The notes beneath the pieces were generated by a model. It was not told where the DNA came from, searched no databases, and saw only the letters and a list, made by a program, of their open reading frames with translations. The translations under genes were made by a program, and so were the position numbers. A stretch of DNA of 64,000 nucleotides, from the NCBI RefSeq assembly GCF_910592395.1, contig NC_088312.1:17241292-17305291 (forward strand), in the 5' to 3' direction. Positions 43,884-54,433 of the stretch are shown here, one piece after another. The DNA is from Lineus longissimus (Eukaryota > Nemertea > Pilidiophora > Heteronemertea > Lineidae). Positions within the stretch are counted from its first letter, which is position 1. Every line of letters starts with the position of its first letter.

Positions 43884-44033
43884 ATGGCAAGTATTGTTAT
43901 AATGATTGGAGGTACTGTAGTCAACGCATTAGCATTCTCAGGATCTGGTTACCTTTTCAAAGCACTAGACAAGAAGGGTTATGAAGCTGAAAATAAAAGA
44001 CATAATAGGGTTAGTTTTGAACTTATATTCTAA
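43884..44033 (+). CDS. Small viral-type membrane protein
   Basis: 49 codons starting immediately at the preceding gene's stop. A hydrophobic, Gly-rich N-terminus ('IVIMIGGTVVNALAFSGSGY') is followed by a polar, charged segment ('KALDKKGYEAENKRHN'). Small proteins with a membrane segment then a Lys/Glu-rich tail with 'KRHN' occur beside capsid genes in this virus group (family impression, not verified). The tail probably continued beyond the present TAA, so this may be a truncated gene. Confidence 0.45.
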   Translation: MASIVIMIGGTVVNALAFSGSGYLFKALDKKGYEAENKRHNRVSFELIF

Positions 44034-44548
44034 AATACCTTGGTACTGTAAAGTCAACTTTTAAATGGAAAATGCATAAGCCTCGTTCTGAGAGCGGAGT
44101 GTTTTGGACACGCAACCAAGATGCTCTACCAAAGTTCCCTCGGGTTGCACTAAAATGTGGAAACCATGCACACGTCATGTCAATGGAATTTCAGCTCACT
44201 TTAGAAGTTTGAGGCTCTCAAAACACTGCTTCAAACACAAATCAGTCAAGGAAGCATCAACCACCCTAAGTTTTTTAATGAGCACTACACATATTTGCCG
44301 AGAAAAACGCTCCAAATAGCCCATTTGCGCGGATTTTAGCATCACTTGAGCGAGCCGATGCGGACTTCCTATGCGCGCTGTACAAAATGTACATGTCTCA
44401 TTTTCTGTAACGTTGCCGTAACATAATGTAAACAACGGTGCTACCAGCGCTCCGGCCGGGCCGGCGATGGATGGAATTTGCCAAATTCGCACATATTCAA
44501 GTTATTTTCGTGGCCTATCTTTTTAAGTTTGAGGTATTTTAGAATAGA
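44034..44548. other. Unassigned sequence
   Basis: GC content rises after about 44090, which marks the right end of recognisable viral DNA. Open frames on both strands (44104-44319 +, 44196-44492 -) overlap each other and show no domain. Confidence 0.4.
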
Positions 44549-44714
44549 AATTGAACCCTCGGCTTCGGACCTTGGTTGAGTTACCAAGACACTCTCGGGT
44601 GGAGCTAAAATTTCGTCCAAACCCTCGCCTGTCGGCTCGGGTTTGGACTGTATTTTAGCTCCACCCTCGAGTGTCTTGGTAACTCAACCAAGGTCCTCCG
44701 CCTCGGGTTCAATT
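44549..44714. repeat. Long hairpin with 76-bp arms
   Basis: Left arm 44549-44624 and right arm 44639-44714 are complementary at roughly nine of ten positions around a 14-base loop. The core 'ggagctaaaat' and 'cttggttgagttaccaagac' are exact. The ends read 'aattgaaccc'. Probably a foldback MITE. No coding potential. Confidence 0.85.
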
Positions 44715-46702
44715 CCTTAAACCGAACAGTCGGATTGTAGTGTCGACCGGAAAATTCAAGATTACATAATTCAGACACCTTCTTCTTTGTGTCTCTCAAA
44801 TTAGCACAGTCATCAATTAGAAATAATGTCTTTGGCCCTGCAAAGGTTAGAGTAGCAAATTAAAGCACAAGGTCCAAGTTACTGGCCACTGCATGCTTCA
44901 GGATTAATTATGTAGACGTTGTTTTTAGCTATGCTGGCTTTGCCATTTAATTAGGTTTTTAGCTACGCTGGTTCATTTTAAAACATAGTTCCAATCGAAC
45001 TTTTTCATAATGAGCAGTTAGAAAGTGGTATTTCCCTATATTTTGATTCTCAATGTCAACACGTTGTTTTTTTGGGTTATTTTGTCTAATTCTTATTAAT
45101 ATTGCCGATAAAAGACACGTAGACAAACCAAGATTCATGCGCTCAGTTCATCTACGTACAGTAGACGTTTTGACAGAAAACCAGGGTGAGTTTTCTCTGT
45201 ATTTTCTCTTGATTTGCTAGGTACAATTGGCCATGACAACCGTTATTCGAAAAGTCATAGTATAGAATGACTCCCGTAGCTTGTTTACATAGGAAGTGTT
45301 ACCGTTTTTGGCTTTCTGTCTCCTTGAATTTGCTCAGTCATTGAGTCGAAGTCGAAGATCAAAACACACATGAACGCCATAGTACATTTTATACACAAAA
45401 TGGTGTTGCAAAAAATTCTTCCCAATCTTCAGAATGAAATAATCGTAATAATTCACAATTATCTGTTACACAATTAATTTAACAACTACAGGAGAATGAT
45501 TTTGAAATCCAGCCAAAACGTTGTTATAAGAATAGCCTCTTTGTATTTATAAACATCATCGACGTAATCAAAACATACCCGAACGCTAGATGAACAAACA
45601 TGGCGGACCGCAAGAAGTTGAGGTTTCACAAGAAGTTGAGGTTTTCTCATGTTCCTTGTCAATAACAATGATAGACCCTTGATAGTGACACTGGTCAGAG
45701 TACACAAAGAATAGCGACAAAGTAGTCTGCGGGAATTGCGAGGTATTTTCGACGAACAATAAAACTGCCATTCTCAGTCTATGCTGATACACAAAACCGT
45801 GAGGAGATGCATGAACTGGGCCTACATTATTTACCATACATTACAGTTACACACCCAATACCGGTACAGAGACAAGACCACTAATGAATATTCATAGGTT
45901 GGAGGGTCGAGGCCTATCAATTAGACGAGTGCATGTTTTTAACTCTCAAGTACATATTTGGAGAGGTATTGAAAAAATATTTGTTGTGGCAAGTCTACAG
46001 TTATAAAGAAATTATTTGATGAAAAAATCAATTTCGAATTTTGCTTATTGGGTAATAGGGGGCGTGTTTTGAGTTTTTTCTGCCAGTTGGCTGAAAAGAG
46101 TGGAAATATCAAAGTCTGTCTAATTTGTCGATTATCAAAAAATTTCCGTGGTCAACTACCAGTTTATTTTTCACTATTTACTTGCCCGACTGTCCAGAAT
46201 AACATAATCTAAATTTCAGATTCACAACCCCACGCAGTATTTGATGCGTCGCGGTCAAACATTAACAATTTAACTGCTAAAAGGCTTAAAAAATCAATTG
46301 TGGGCTTGTCTCTACATGAACAAATGCAATGCACTGCAACATATGTGCAGGGAAGTAAAGTATGCATTGCAAGCCATGTTTCCAAAATCTACCAAGGTGA
46401 ATGTCAGTAAATAAGGGTGAACTTTTTCAAATTTAACTATATTTCATCCCCCACCAGTTCTCTAGTTTTTCACACACGTTTTGATCTGTTTTTGTACATT
46501 TATGTTTTACCGTACCACCAACATGAACACCAAGCCATACAGGGTTGTATATCCTCTCATACAGGGTTGTATATCCTCTCACGGTTTCGCGTTTCAGCAT
46601 AGACTACTCATTGTTTTTGTAGCATAATCGGGAATGTTAATAATAAATATCTTATTTTGATGGTGTTTTTTTACAAAGTGCTATTTTTTCTGATGTTTAC
46701 AG
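44715..46702. other. Non-coding sequence with one possible first exon
   Basis: No gene recognised. A short frame at 45137-45185 ends in the strong donor 'ccagg|gtgagt' and could be an exon leading to the acceptor at 46702. A 24-bp direct duplication ('catacagggttgtatatcct') occurs near 46536-46583. Other open frames lack domains. Confidence 0.35.
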
Positions 46703-46930
46703 GAGGATGCGGTCTATTATCTACGAGTCATTCCGGTGGTCTCCACAGGCAAGGTTGTGTTGCTGTGCATGCTGTGGAACTGGTAACACGAAACCAATCA
46801 ACCAGTCAGCCATGAGATTGACAGGATCGGGAAAGAAGACGCTGTATCTTAGCTGATTTGTCGTTCACGTTTTAGTCTTGTTTTGCTGTATTATACAAGT
46901 TGATTGAATAAAGAAGCCTTGAAATTGAAT
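46703..46930 (+). other. Candidate host terminal exon
   Basis: A good splice acceptor (poly-T tract then 'gatgtttacag|gaggatgc', AG at 46701-46702) is followed by about 150 bp of balanced composition. Two of three frames stay open for 37-50 codons. A polyadenylation signal 'aataaa' lies at 46907-46912. In the frame that would follow a phase-1 splice from 45185, the stop is a TGA near 46811. No protein family is recognised, and the exon may belong to a non-coding transcript or be chance. This is the only place in the window with a hint of a host gene. Confidence 0.25.
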
Positions 46931-46974
46931 AGGCACCTCTGAATTTTTATTTATTATAATATTTAAAAAAAAGC

Positions 46975-48725
46975 TTGCCTATTAAACCTAAACTCTTGGG
47001 AGCCTTGGACTCCGGATTCGAACAGGCAAATGCCGTGATTGAAAAGGAGTCACCAACGAAATTCGAACTGTCAAAAGTTGAAGCTTGTTCAACAGAAATC
47101 GACGAAACGTTCGTCAAGTTACAAAGTCTAAACATGGAAATAGCAAAACTAGTTACAAAACAGAAGGAAGATGACCTAACAAAAGAGGAAATCTTACAAA
47201 CAAAACAGAGGAATATAGACAATCGAACCAAACTAGTGCACGTGAGTAAGTTGGTAGAATTACAGTCCAAGAAAACGGTCGCAAAGCCAGCGACAGTCGA
47301 CGCGCCAGCCGCGTCCATACCCAAAACAGCGCAACTGCCAAAGTTGAAATTATCGACATTTGATGGGACTTATACATCATGGAAATCCTTTTGGGACACT
47401 ATTGAAACAGATGTTCTCAGTGCTAACTATGCGGATATCACGAAATACAATTACATCAAGGGACAGTTAACGGGCTCAGTGACAGACGCTGTTGCTGGTC
47501 TTCAAGCTTCAGGGGAACACCTGAAAGTACTAGTAGAAATCTTGAAAGAACATTTCGGACAACCCCAAAAAATCATTCTATCACATGTGAATAACCTCTT
47601 GGAAATGCCAGGGCCTGCAAGACATTATAATGCTCTCCGGGAATTCCACAACCGAGTAATGGGGAACATACTGTCCCTAGAAAACCTCAACGTCGATATC
47701 TACCAATGCACTCCATTTATTGTACCAATCATCGAAATTCTTCCGGGAAAAAATGGGAACCTCAGGGCAACAGGATGCCTTTGACTTAAAGCGATTCATG
47801 CAGTCATTCTCGGAACAGCTTAAAAACGTTGGAGAACGCGCAGATGCTACTCCACAGTCGGAAAAAGGGTCATAGGAAAAATATGCAGAATCAGAATCGA
47901 AACCAGAACGGGAGTAAAGTTTCAGCGGATTTGTTTGTAATTGTGCCCGCAGCCAAACCCAAAATATGTTAATCTGCAAAAATTTACTCCAGTCACAGTT
48001 GTTTTGAAGGCACTCTATCACCAACAAACCGATACAATGCCGTTTTCAACAAACGTCTGTGCAGCAACTGTCTTCGAACATCTCGTATCGCAAAGGAATG
48101 TAACAACCGCAGCAAATGCCACACGTGTGGTAAAAAGCACCTCACCAGTCTTCACGAATACTTTGAACAGATATACAGAAATTCAAGTAACACAGGAATG
48201 TGTGCCGTAACTCCCAAGTACTCCGATGTACGAAAAATCGATATCAATGATCACGTGGGATTTAAAACAACAAACGTGAACTCCAAAAAACGTGCAACCA
48301 ATAGGCCGTCCACAGTTCTACTAGAAACAGGGTATGTTACCTTACAGAATAAAGGGAAGGAAGCTACAGCAGGAGTGCTGATTGATAGAGGGAGCATGTC
48401 CTCTTACATTCGCAAAGATACAGCACAAAAGCTTCAACTCAACCCGGTGCGTTCCCAATCCATAAGTGTTAATGGCTTTGGAGGCAACTCTTCAAAACGG
48501 CATTACGACATTGCAAATGTTGAAATTGCAACCACTGACGGTATCAAAATAATTGAAGTTCTCATCACCGATGAGATAGTCAACCCCATCAATCAACGAG
48601 GATGGAATACATGTAAGGAGTACCCATATAGCGAACATTGAAGACAAGTTAGCAAATAACTTTAGTGCCGATGAATTTACCGTGGATATCATGATTGGAT
48701 GTGATCATGCCTTCCACATCCTTGA
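46975..48725 (+). pseudogene. BEL/Pao gag-protease relic
   Basis: The frame 46975-47784 contains a DUF1759-type gag core ('LPKLKLSTFDGTYTSWKSFW', 'YNYIKGQLTGSVTDAV') that shifts frame near 47705 and continues as 'QDAFDLKRFMQSFSEQLKN'. A degenerate zinc knuckle ('KCHTCGKKHLTSLHEY') lies near 48110. The protease region (48270-48725) has 'TAGVLIDRGSMSSYI', where the catalytic Asp is present but the following residue differs from the usual Ser/Thr-Gly pattern, and 'TVDIMIGCDHAF'. RT and integrase are missing. It is much older than the intact element at 31262 and its gag is clearly a different subfamily. Confidence 0.8.
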
Positions 48726-49417
48726 AAATCGTCTATCTAACTTCGAATGCTAAGAAATTCTGTGCAAAGTATGTTGGCCCATTTGTGGTCCACCAAGTGT
48801 TAGGTCCCAGTCATTTGTTGCTTGCAGATCTGAAAGGAAGAACTTTGAGGGATGTGTTCCACGTAAATCGCATCAAGCCAGCTTTTATGAGGACTACTGA
48901 ATGCAAGAATATTTCTAATTTGCAGAAATTGAGAGTAGCCTTAGCCCAGAGTGATGCTGAAAAGGGAGGATGCAATCTCTTAAGTGAGGACAACCCGACA
49001 TATCAATTCATTGATGAAAGAGAGAATGAGATTCATTGTATTGATGATTCTGATTGTGTATTTTCAGCACAGACTACTCCAGTTGATCTGACTGCACACA
49101 GAAATAACCTACAGGCACATAATGGATTGGCAGCACCAGTTGTGATGCCCAGAAGACAGCAAGGACAATAGCTGCAGCGCCTACAGATGTCACCCCAAGG
49201 TGATGCTGTCTACTCAATTGTGAAAGCAAAGTTGCAAGCAGGACAGTTGATTGTGTTGTTGTCTATTCCTTTTAAGTCAGGAGAGTACAGATTTTGGTGG
49301 GATCCACAGAATGACAAGAACCGTGTAGATGTTGTCTCCAGGATCCTAGGACAAGACAGCAGAGTGAAGTGTTTAGGTTCTATTCAAAAGTTTGTGAGAC
49401 ATGTTTATGGGTATTGA
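48726..49417 (+). pseudogene. Gypsy-like integrase C-terminal tail
   Basis: 'KKFCAKYVGPFVVHQVLGPS' and 'DVFHVNRIKPAFMRT' form the typical post-integrase SH3/chromo-like tail of Gypsy elements ('GP..V...', 'VNRLKPY'). The frame continues acidic to a TAG at about 49171. A second frame (49187-49417, 'GEYRFWWDPQNDKNRVDVVS') is of unknown nature. The abrupt switch from BEL/Pao protease to this tail near 48720 shows either nested insertion or a deletion joining two elements. Confidence 0.6.
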
Positions 49418-49558
49418 GGTCATAGCTTCTGCCCAAATTGCATGTACCATAGAGGAAATATGGCAAGAGAGCGACAATAATCTCTTGTATGGCATCCTGA
49501 TTTGATTTCAGGATATTGTTTAGTTGGAAGCACCAGACAATGTGCTCCATTCATTAGG
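49418..49558. other. Unassigned sequence between the Gypsy-like tail and a TIR element
   Basis: No feature seen apart from proximity to retroelement relics. Confidence 0.3.
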
Positions 49559-50162
49559 CCTTTCTACACGAGGACAGTTGGAACCGGCTTCGAGCCAGCT
49601 CGAGGCGGGTCAGGATAATTTTTACCGTGTAGAACGAAATCAGAACCGTCTCCAAGTGACCTGACCCGAGGCGCGTTAGCACTGCAGTCTCGAGTCACTT
49701 GAGGCGGGTTGGAGCCACTTCAAGATGCTTAATCTCTCGTGTAGAACCGACCTGGCCTCGAGTCACTTTGCACACGGTACTAAAATCGAGTAGTGCGGTA
49801 TATACATGCTTCCCGAAATTGGTGGCTTGCATTGGAACTAACTTTTTCCCCCTTGTCCGTCATCAAAGGCATTCAAGTGTGTTGGTCAACCATGACTATC
49901 TCCTTTGTCCCTACACCATAAGGCCTAGTTTCCCCTTATGACATCACTATTTCGGACACTCAGCGCCCCATTTCTGGAAAGGTGTATAGCAGTTCATGAA
50001 AACACGCGCCACCATGCGACGGGTTAGTGGTTTAAGTGGCCTGAACTGACCTGGGGCCGGCGATTTGATCCGTCTCCGTGTAGACAGCGCAAAGCCAGTT
50101 ACAGGTGATCCGGCTTCAAGTGGCTCGAGGTGAGGAGGGCTAAAATCGTCCTTGTGTAAAAG
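49559..50162. mobile_element. ~600-bp non-autonomous TIR element
   Basis: Imperfect terminal inverted repeats ('tttctacacgaggacagttg' at the left, 'atcgtccttgtgtaaaag' at the right). The interior is full of short related words such as 'ttcgagccagctcgaggcgg', 'gtgtagaacg' and 'aagtggctcgagg' in both orientations. No coding capacity and no clear target duplication. Confidence 0.6.
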
Positions 50163-51239
50163 CAACTATTGTGTGTTATAATTCATTGTGTTCTATTTAT
50201 GAGGATTGCATTTTGCATTGTGTACTAACCTTGTCATATTTTTGCAGGAATCTTTTTGCCATGTATATTTTTTGTGTACTTGTATTGCATTATGTTCATA
50301 GTTTCAGGAAATAGTGAGAAATTTTGAATGTCTTCCAACATGGGAGATAGAGATGCACTATTCCTGGACACCTAAACTGTTTGAGACAAGCTCTTTGGTA
50401 CATTGTGAACCCCATGTGTTTCGTACTTGTAAAGTACATTTTTGTCCCGAGGGAAAATGTCTCATTCTATAGTCCGGGTTATCTTGTCCTAAATCATGGG
50501 ATTTGAAGCCATTTTCATGAGGTGAATCCTTGTTTTCTGCCCACAAGATTGTTTATATTGGTCCTAAACATTCTTTGTGGCTAATGGCACATAGTTGTGT
50601 CTCAGTCTATTACTAGGTATCAGGTATTTTGAGAATATTTGTCATTTCGTGACATTCATTCAGTGAGTAAGGGAGAGTGTGTATAGTGTACTGTTTGTTC
50701 TATCAGTTCATGTAAACAATTAGTAATTTTTGGCATTTTTCCAATAGGACATGCTATGTTGCCGTCTCAGACTTGACATTACTGTAGTTGTCTAGAGAGA
50801 TCAATCAGAAACTGCCATTTGTTGTGATGTTCCTTTTTTTCTGGATTTTAACTCTTGTGTGATAAACTTCTACTCAGTCTTAGTAGATTTATAGTAAGAA
50901 ACTATGCTTGTCAAGTAGGCCTACCAGACTGCAAGTTTCCAGCATTATGCAAGAAGTAAACCAGGACGCATTTAGAAAGTTTGATATAACGTGTATTAAT
51001 GTATAACATGTATAATTCAAATTGGAGGACGTCTAACATGATAAGTTCCAAGTGATAATACAGTAGTACAGTATTAGGGGAAATCCATCTGATATTTGAT
51101 ACTTTATGCAGGTGTCTTCTAAGTTTGAAATCTTAGTTGCGATTGCAATATTTTAGTGTTTCAGATAAAGTAGAAATAGGAAATTAGGAGTATTCTTAGG
51201 AAAAAAAATCTTAGGATTTTTTAAAGTAAACAAGGTGGA
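50163..51239. other. Unassigned AT-rich sequence
   Basis: About 1.1 kb without a recognisable gene or repeat. If 51240 is an LTR start, this would be the 3' non-coding part of the Gypsy-like relic. Confidence 0.35.
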
Positions 51240-51425
51240 TGTTATGTAGTAAACTTCCCGCCTTTACGCCAGGCCCATGATGTCATAATGTTACTATTTT
51301 TAGTAGGTCACGTCACTAGGCGTGTCTTCAGGTTTGGGGACTCGAGTTTTTGGAGTTCAGGGACTCGGCTAGCTGTGCGGCTTGTGTACAGAGGATTTCG
51401 TGAGAATAAATTCAGAAAAATAGCA
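51240..51425 (+). repeat. Possible Gypsy-type 3' LTR
   Basis: Begins 'TGTTATGTAGTAAAC' straight after a purine-rich 'aaacaaggtgga', contains a polyadenylation-like 'gaataaa' near 51404 and ends '..atagCA'. This is the expected form of a Gypsy 3' LTR downstream of the integrase tail at 48726. No second copy is in the window, so the call is tentative. Confidence 0.35.
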
Positions 51426-51438
51426 TCGCAAAGCGAGC

Positions 51439-52187
51439 ATAACCCCTCAGCATATTAGGTGAAGTTGGCTTAGTGGAGTGGCTAGTTTGCATATGGAAAT
51501 TAAAATTGTGGAAACCCATTTTGAGGATGTGAGCGTGGCGGCTATATTGAATTTCGAATCGCGCTGATTTTCGAAAGGAACCTTCCCCTTACAAAACTGC
51601 ATTAGGCCTTCATCCACTAAAAATTGATTCCATCCTCCAAGCCGTTCTCCTCGAAATTGACGGAAACCGATTTCAAGCACGTTGCCCTGGTGACCTTATT
51701 GAGAATCAGAACAAGCCGGTTTTTGAAAGGAGCTTCCTCTAGTCACCCCCAACGTACATACCAAAAATGAATTTGATCGGACGAACGGTTCTCCTTGAAA
51801 TCGACGGAAACCGATTTCAAGCACGCCGCCCTAGTGGCCATATTGATAATCGGGACAAGCCCGTTTTCCTAAGGAACCTCGCTCTAGTCACCCTCAACAT
51901 ACATACCAAAAATGAATTTAACCGGACGACCGGTTCTCCTCGAAATTGACGGAAACCAATTTCAAACACGCCGCCCTGGTGGCCATATTGATAATCGGAA
52001 CAAGCCGGTTTTCGAAAGGAACCTTTCTCTTGTCACCCCTAATGTACATACCAAAAATTGAATTGATTGTCAAAGCCGTTCTCCTAGAAATCGACGGGAA
52101 CCAAGTAGCAGACGCCCGGCCGCCCGCCCGGACGGACGGCGCACGTGACGACAATACCCCTCCAGCCCATTTGGGCTGAGGGGTAAA
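51439..52187. mobile_element. Non-autonomous element with four ~145-bp internal repeats
   Basis: Ends are short inverted repeats ('aacccctcag' at 51441; 'gctgaggggt' at 52175). The right end forms a hairpin ('acccctccagccca' with 'ttgggctgaggggt'). The interior has units starting 'gttctcct(c/t)gaaat(t/c)gacgg' at 51644, 51788, 51933 and 52078, a 144-145 bp period, with decay in the last unit into a 'gacggacggcgcacgtgacgac' region. Short frames within repeat with the unit and are not genes. Confidence 0.75.
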
Positions 52188-52221
52188 AATGACTTACCTC
52201 TTACCATAGCATAGCATATTA

Positions 52222-53408
52222 ACCCTGTTATGCTTCTTTTCAGAACAAGTGGCGGAACAAACTTTGGCAGAAGTCAGCCCTCAGAAGGTCGGTCCTATCT
52301 GTGTTCGTATCCTGACCCCAACCAAAAAGGCACGTACTGCCGCTGGTGCCCCATAATACGTGCCACCATAAAAGACAACTCATCAGCCCGCAAGTTTCTT
52401 GTGTGGGGAAGTGCAGCTGAGCAATTTGAACGTAAATTTAGTGAAGGTAACGAATATGTTATCACCAATTACCATCCGCAGGTGCCAAAAAAGCCGCAAT
52501 ACAACTTAGATCCGGTGGAGATACTGTTAACGCAAAACAGTGACGTACAACCATCCACTGAACTCCTTAATCTGCAAAAACCCAAAACAATAACATTGAA
52601 AGCAGCCATGGCCCTGCCACCTGAAACCGTGGTCAATCTCTTGGTCAGTGATGTCCACCCAATGACAGTGGAACAAGTCAAAGGAAAGGACATGCGTGAA
52701 TGCCGTATAACAGACACATCTGGACAGGTGTCCAAGTTGACATTGTGGGCAGCAGATGCCCAACGGCCCATCATCAAAGGCTCCATAATCCAATTGACAG
52801 ATGCGAAGACCAAGGACTTCCGCAAAGAGTCTTCCATCGCCACGACAAGGTCAACAGTGGTTGTGATGGACGATGCGATCCCTGATGAAGCAGCAGCACC
52901 CCTCAAAGACGACATGGACATGGCAGATGATCCTACAGATGAAGACCCAGTTTCTATTGATACACCCATTGACTCAATGGAAGATGTTGTCAATGGAGAC
53001 GCACACGAGTATAAAGTTGACAATGCAAATGTCGCCTTCTTCTCATTGGATCGTCCATTTTACATGGGGTGTGGAACAGACAGATGCAACAAGAAAGTGA
53101 CCGTCATAGGCAGCTACATGTACGTTAATTGTGACAACCATGGTCTTCATGGCAATCCTGTACGCAAGTACATGATTTCAATCAAATTGGAAGATGATAC
53201 AGCACAAGGTCATGGTATCTGGTTAAAGCTGTTCGACCAACATGCCACAGCAATACTCAAAATACCAGCACCAGAGTTCAGTCGACTCTCAAATGAAGAC
53301 CAGCGATTCAAGCTCATAATGTTGTGGGGCAAAACAGTTGATGCAACCATCCTGAAGACCATTGGTGAACACACCAACTACACTTTCAGGAAGGTTCAAC
53401 TGGTGTAA
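52222..53408 (+). CDS. Helitron RPA-like single-stranded DNA-binding protein
   Basis: About 390 codons open from the acceptor 'gcttcttttcag|aac' (52221/52222). The ATG at 52230 is in the same frame, but the splice site suggests an upstream exon beyond the MITE at 51439-52187. OB-fold features are visible: 'VNLLVSDVHPMTV', 'ECRITDTSGQVSKLTLWAAD' and 'IKGSIIQLTDAKTK' (about residues 130-205). An acidic linker (215-260) follows, then a second OB region with a zinc-binding set ('GCGTDRCNKKV', 'YVNCDNHGLHG') like RPA70's C-terminal domain. No stops or shifts. Such proteins presumably coat single-stranded Helitron DNA during rolling-circle transposition (inference). Confidence 0.75.
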
Positions 53409-54430
53409 AATTTAAGTAAGGCCCTCAAACTTAATAATCCTCATCATCACTAAAAAATATTTGAAATTACAAAACTAGTCAGATGATGCAAGCTAATAAC
53501 TAGCATTAACTTTTAAATCTGTTTGTTGCTGTTGCACTGCCTGAACTGACAACATTACACCAAGTTGGGATTATAATACAACCGATTTGGTGATAGAAAG
53601 ACACTTAAACCCCAGGATAAAACTAAATCTATGAGTTGAAACTAACACTCTTAACAGATAACATTTCCGGTTCTGTCATAAGGGTTCCATTAGTATCAGT
53701 GCCAGTGCTAAAAGAAAACATAGTATTCATTTTAATCTGATAGCAAGATTAATAGCCACAAATTCACACAACTTCATAATCACCCATGTATAAATTTATC
53801 TATGTCATTTTCCAAGACCACCACCACCTATTGGACTGCCCAATGACTACCTACAATGTTACCGAAACGTTATCATACTGTTATATTCCATCGAGTGAGT
53901 GTCTCCTTGCGAAAGATTGTTAGAACATCCACGTGATGATCAGCAGTTGAACCAGAACACAGATATGTCTTTTATACGTTTATTTCTCCATTACGTGTTA
54001 CATCGTCTAGGGTATGCCAGCTGGCATACAGAGGATAAATGTTTCAGTACTTGATTTACGACATGGCTAAAGGTTCAAGAATACGAACCCCTGACTTGGG
54101 GAACTCTGAAGGATAGCACAGAAAATCAACGAGCTGTTACCATCTGATTGTGTCCCAGGCAAGTGATTTTAGAAGCCCCGCACCTCAAAAGTGGGGCGTC
54201 ACCACGTGACCAAGCTACTCTGTGATTGGTGGATTATGAAAGAAAGTAGTCCCTGGCCAATCACAAGGCAAACTATTAATTGATTAAATTATGATTGAAT
54301 GGATGGTGCACGTGCGTTGTCATAGAAACGACCTCAATGGCCTCAAAGACAAAGGTTCAAGAATATCAAGAAAAGGCGGGAGATCACTAAGTGCAAAGTT
54401 GGTAAATACACATTAGAGAGGTTACGCTAA
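53409..54430. other. Spacer between Helitron genes
   Basis: About 1 kb with no gene. It contains a perfect 18-bp palindrome 'gtatgccagctggcatac' at 54012-54029. The stretch around 54180-54300 is GC-richer and may be a small insertion. Confidence 0.5.
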
Positions 54431-54433
54431 TTT

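Noticed and set aside
44104-44492. Overlapping 71- and 98-codon frames on opposite strands
   Set aside because: No domain, no splice context, mutual overlap; likely chance.
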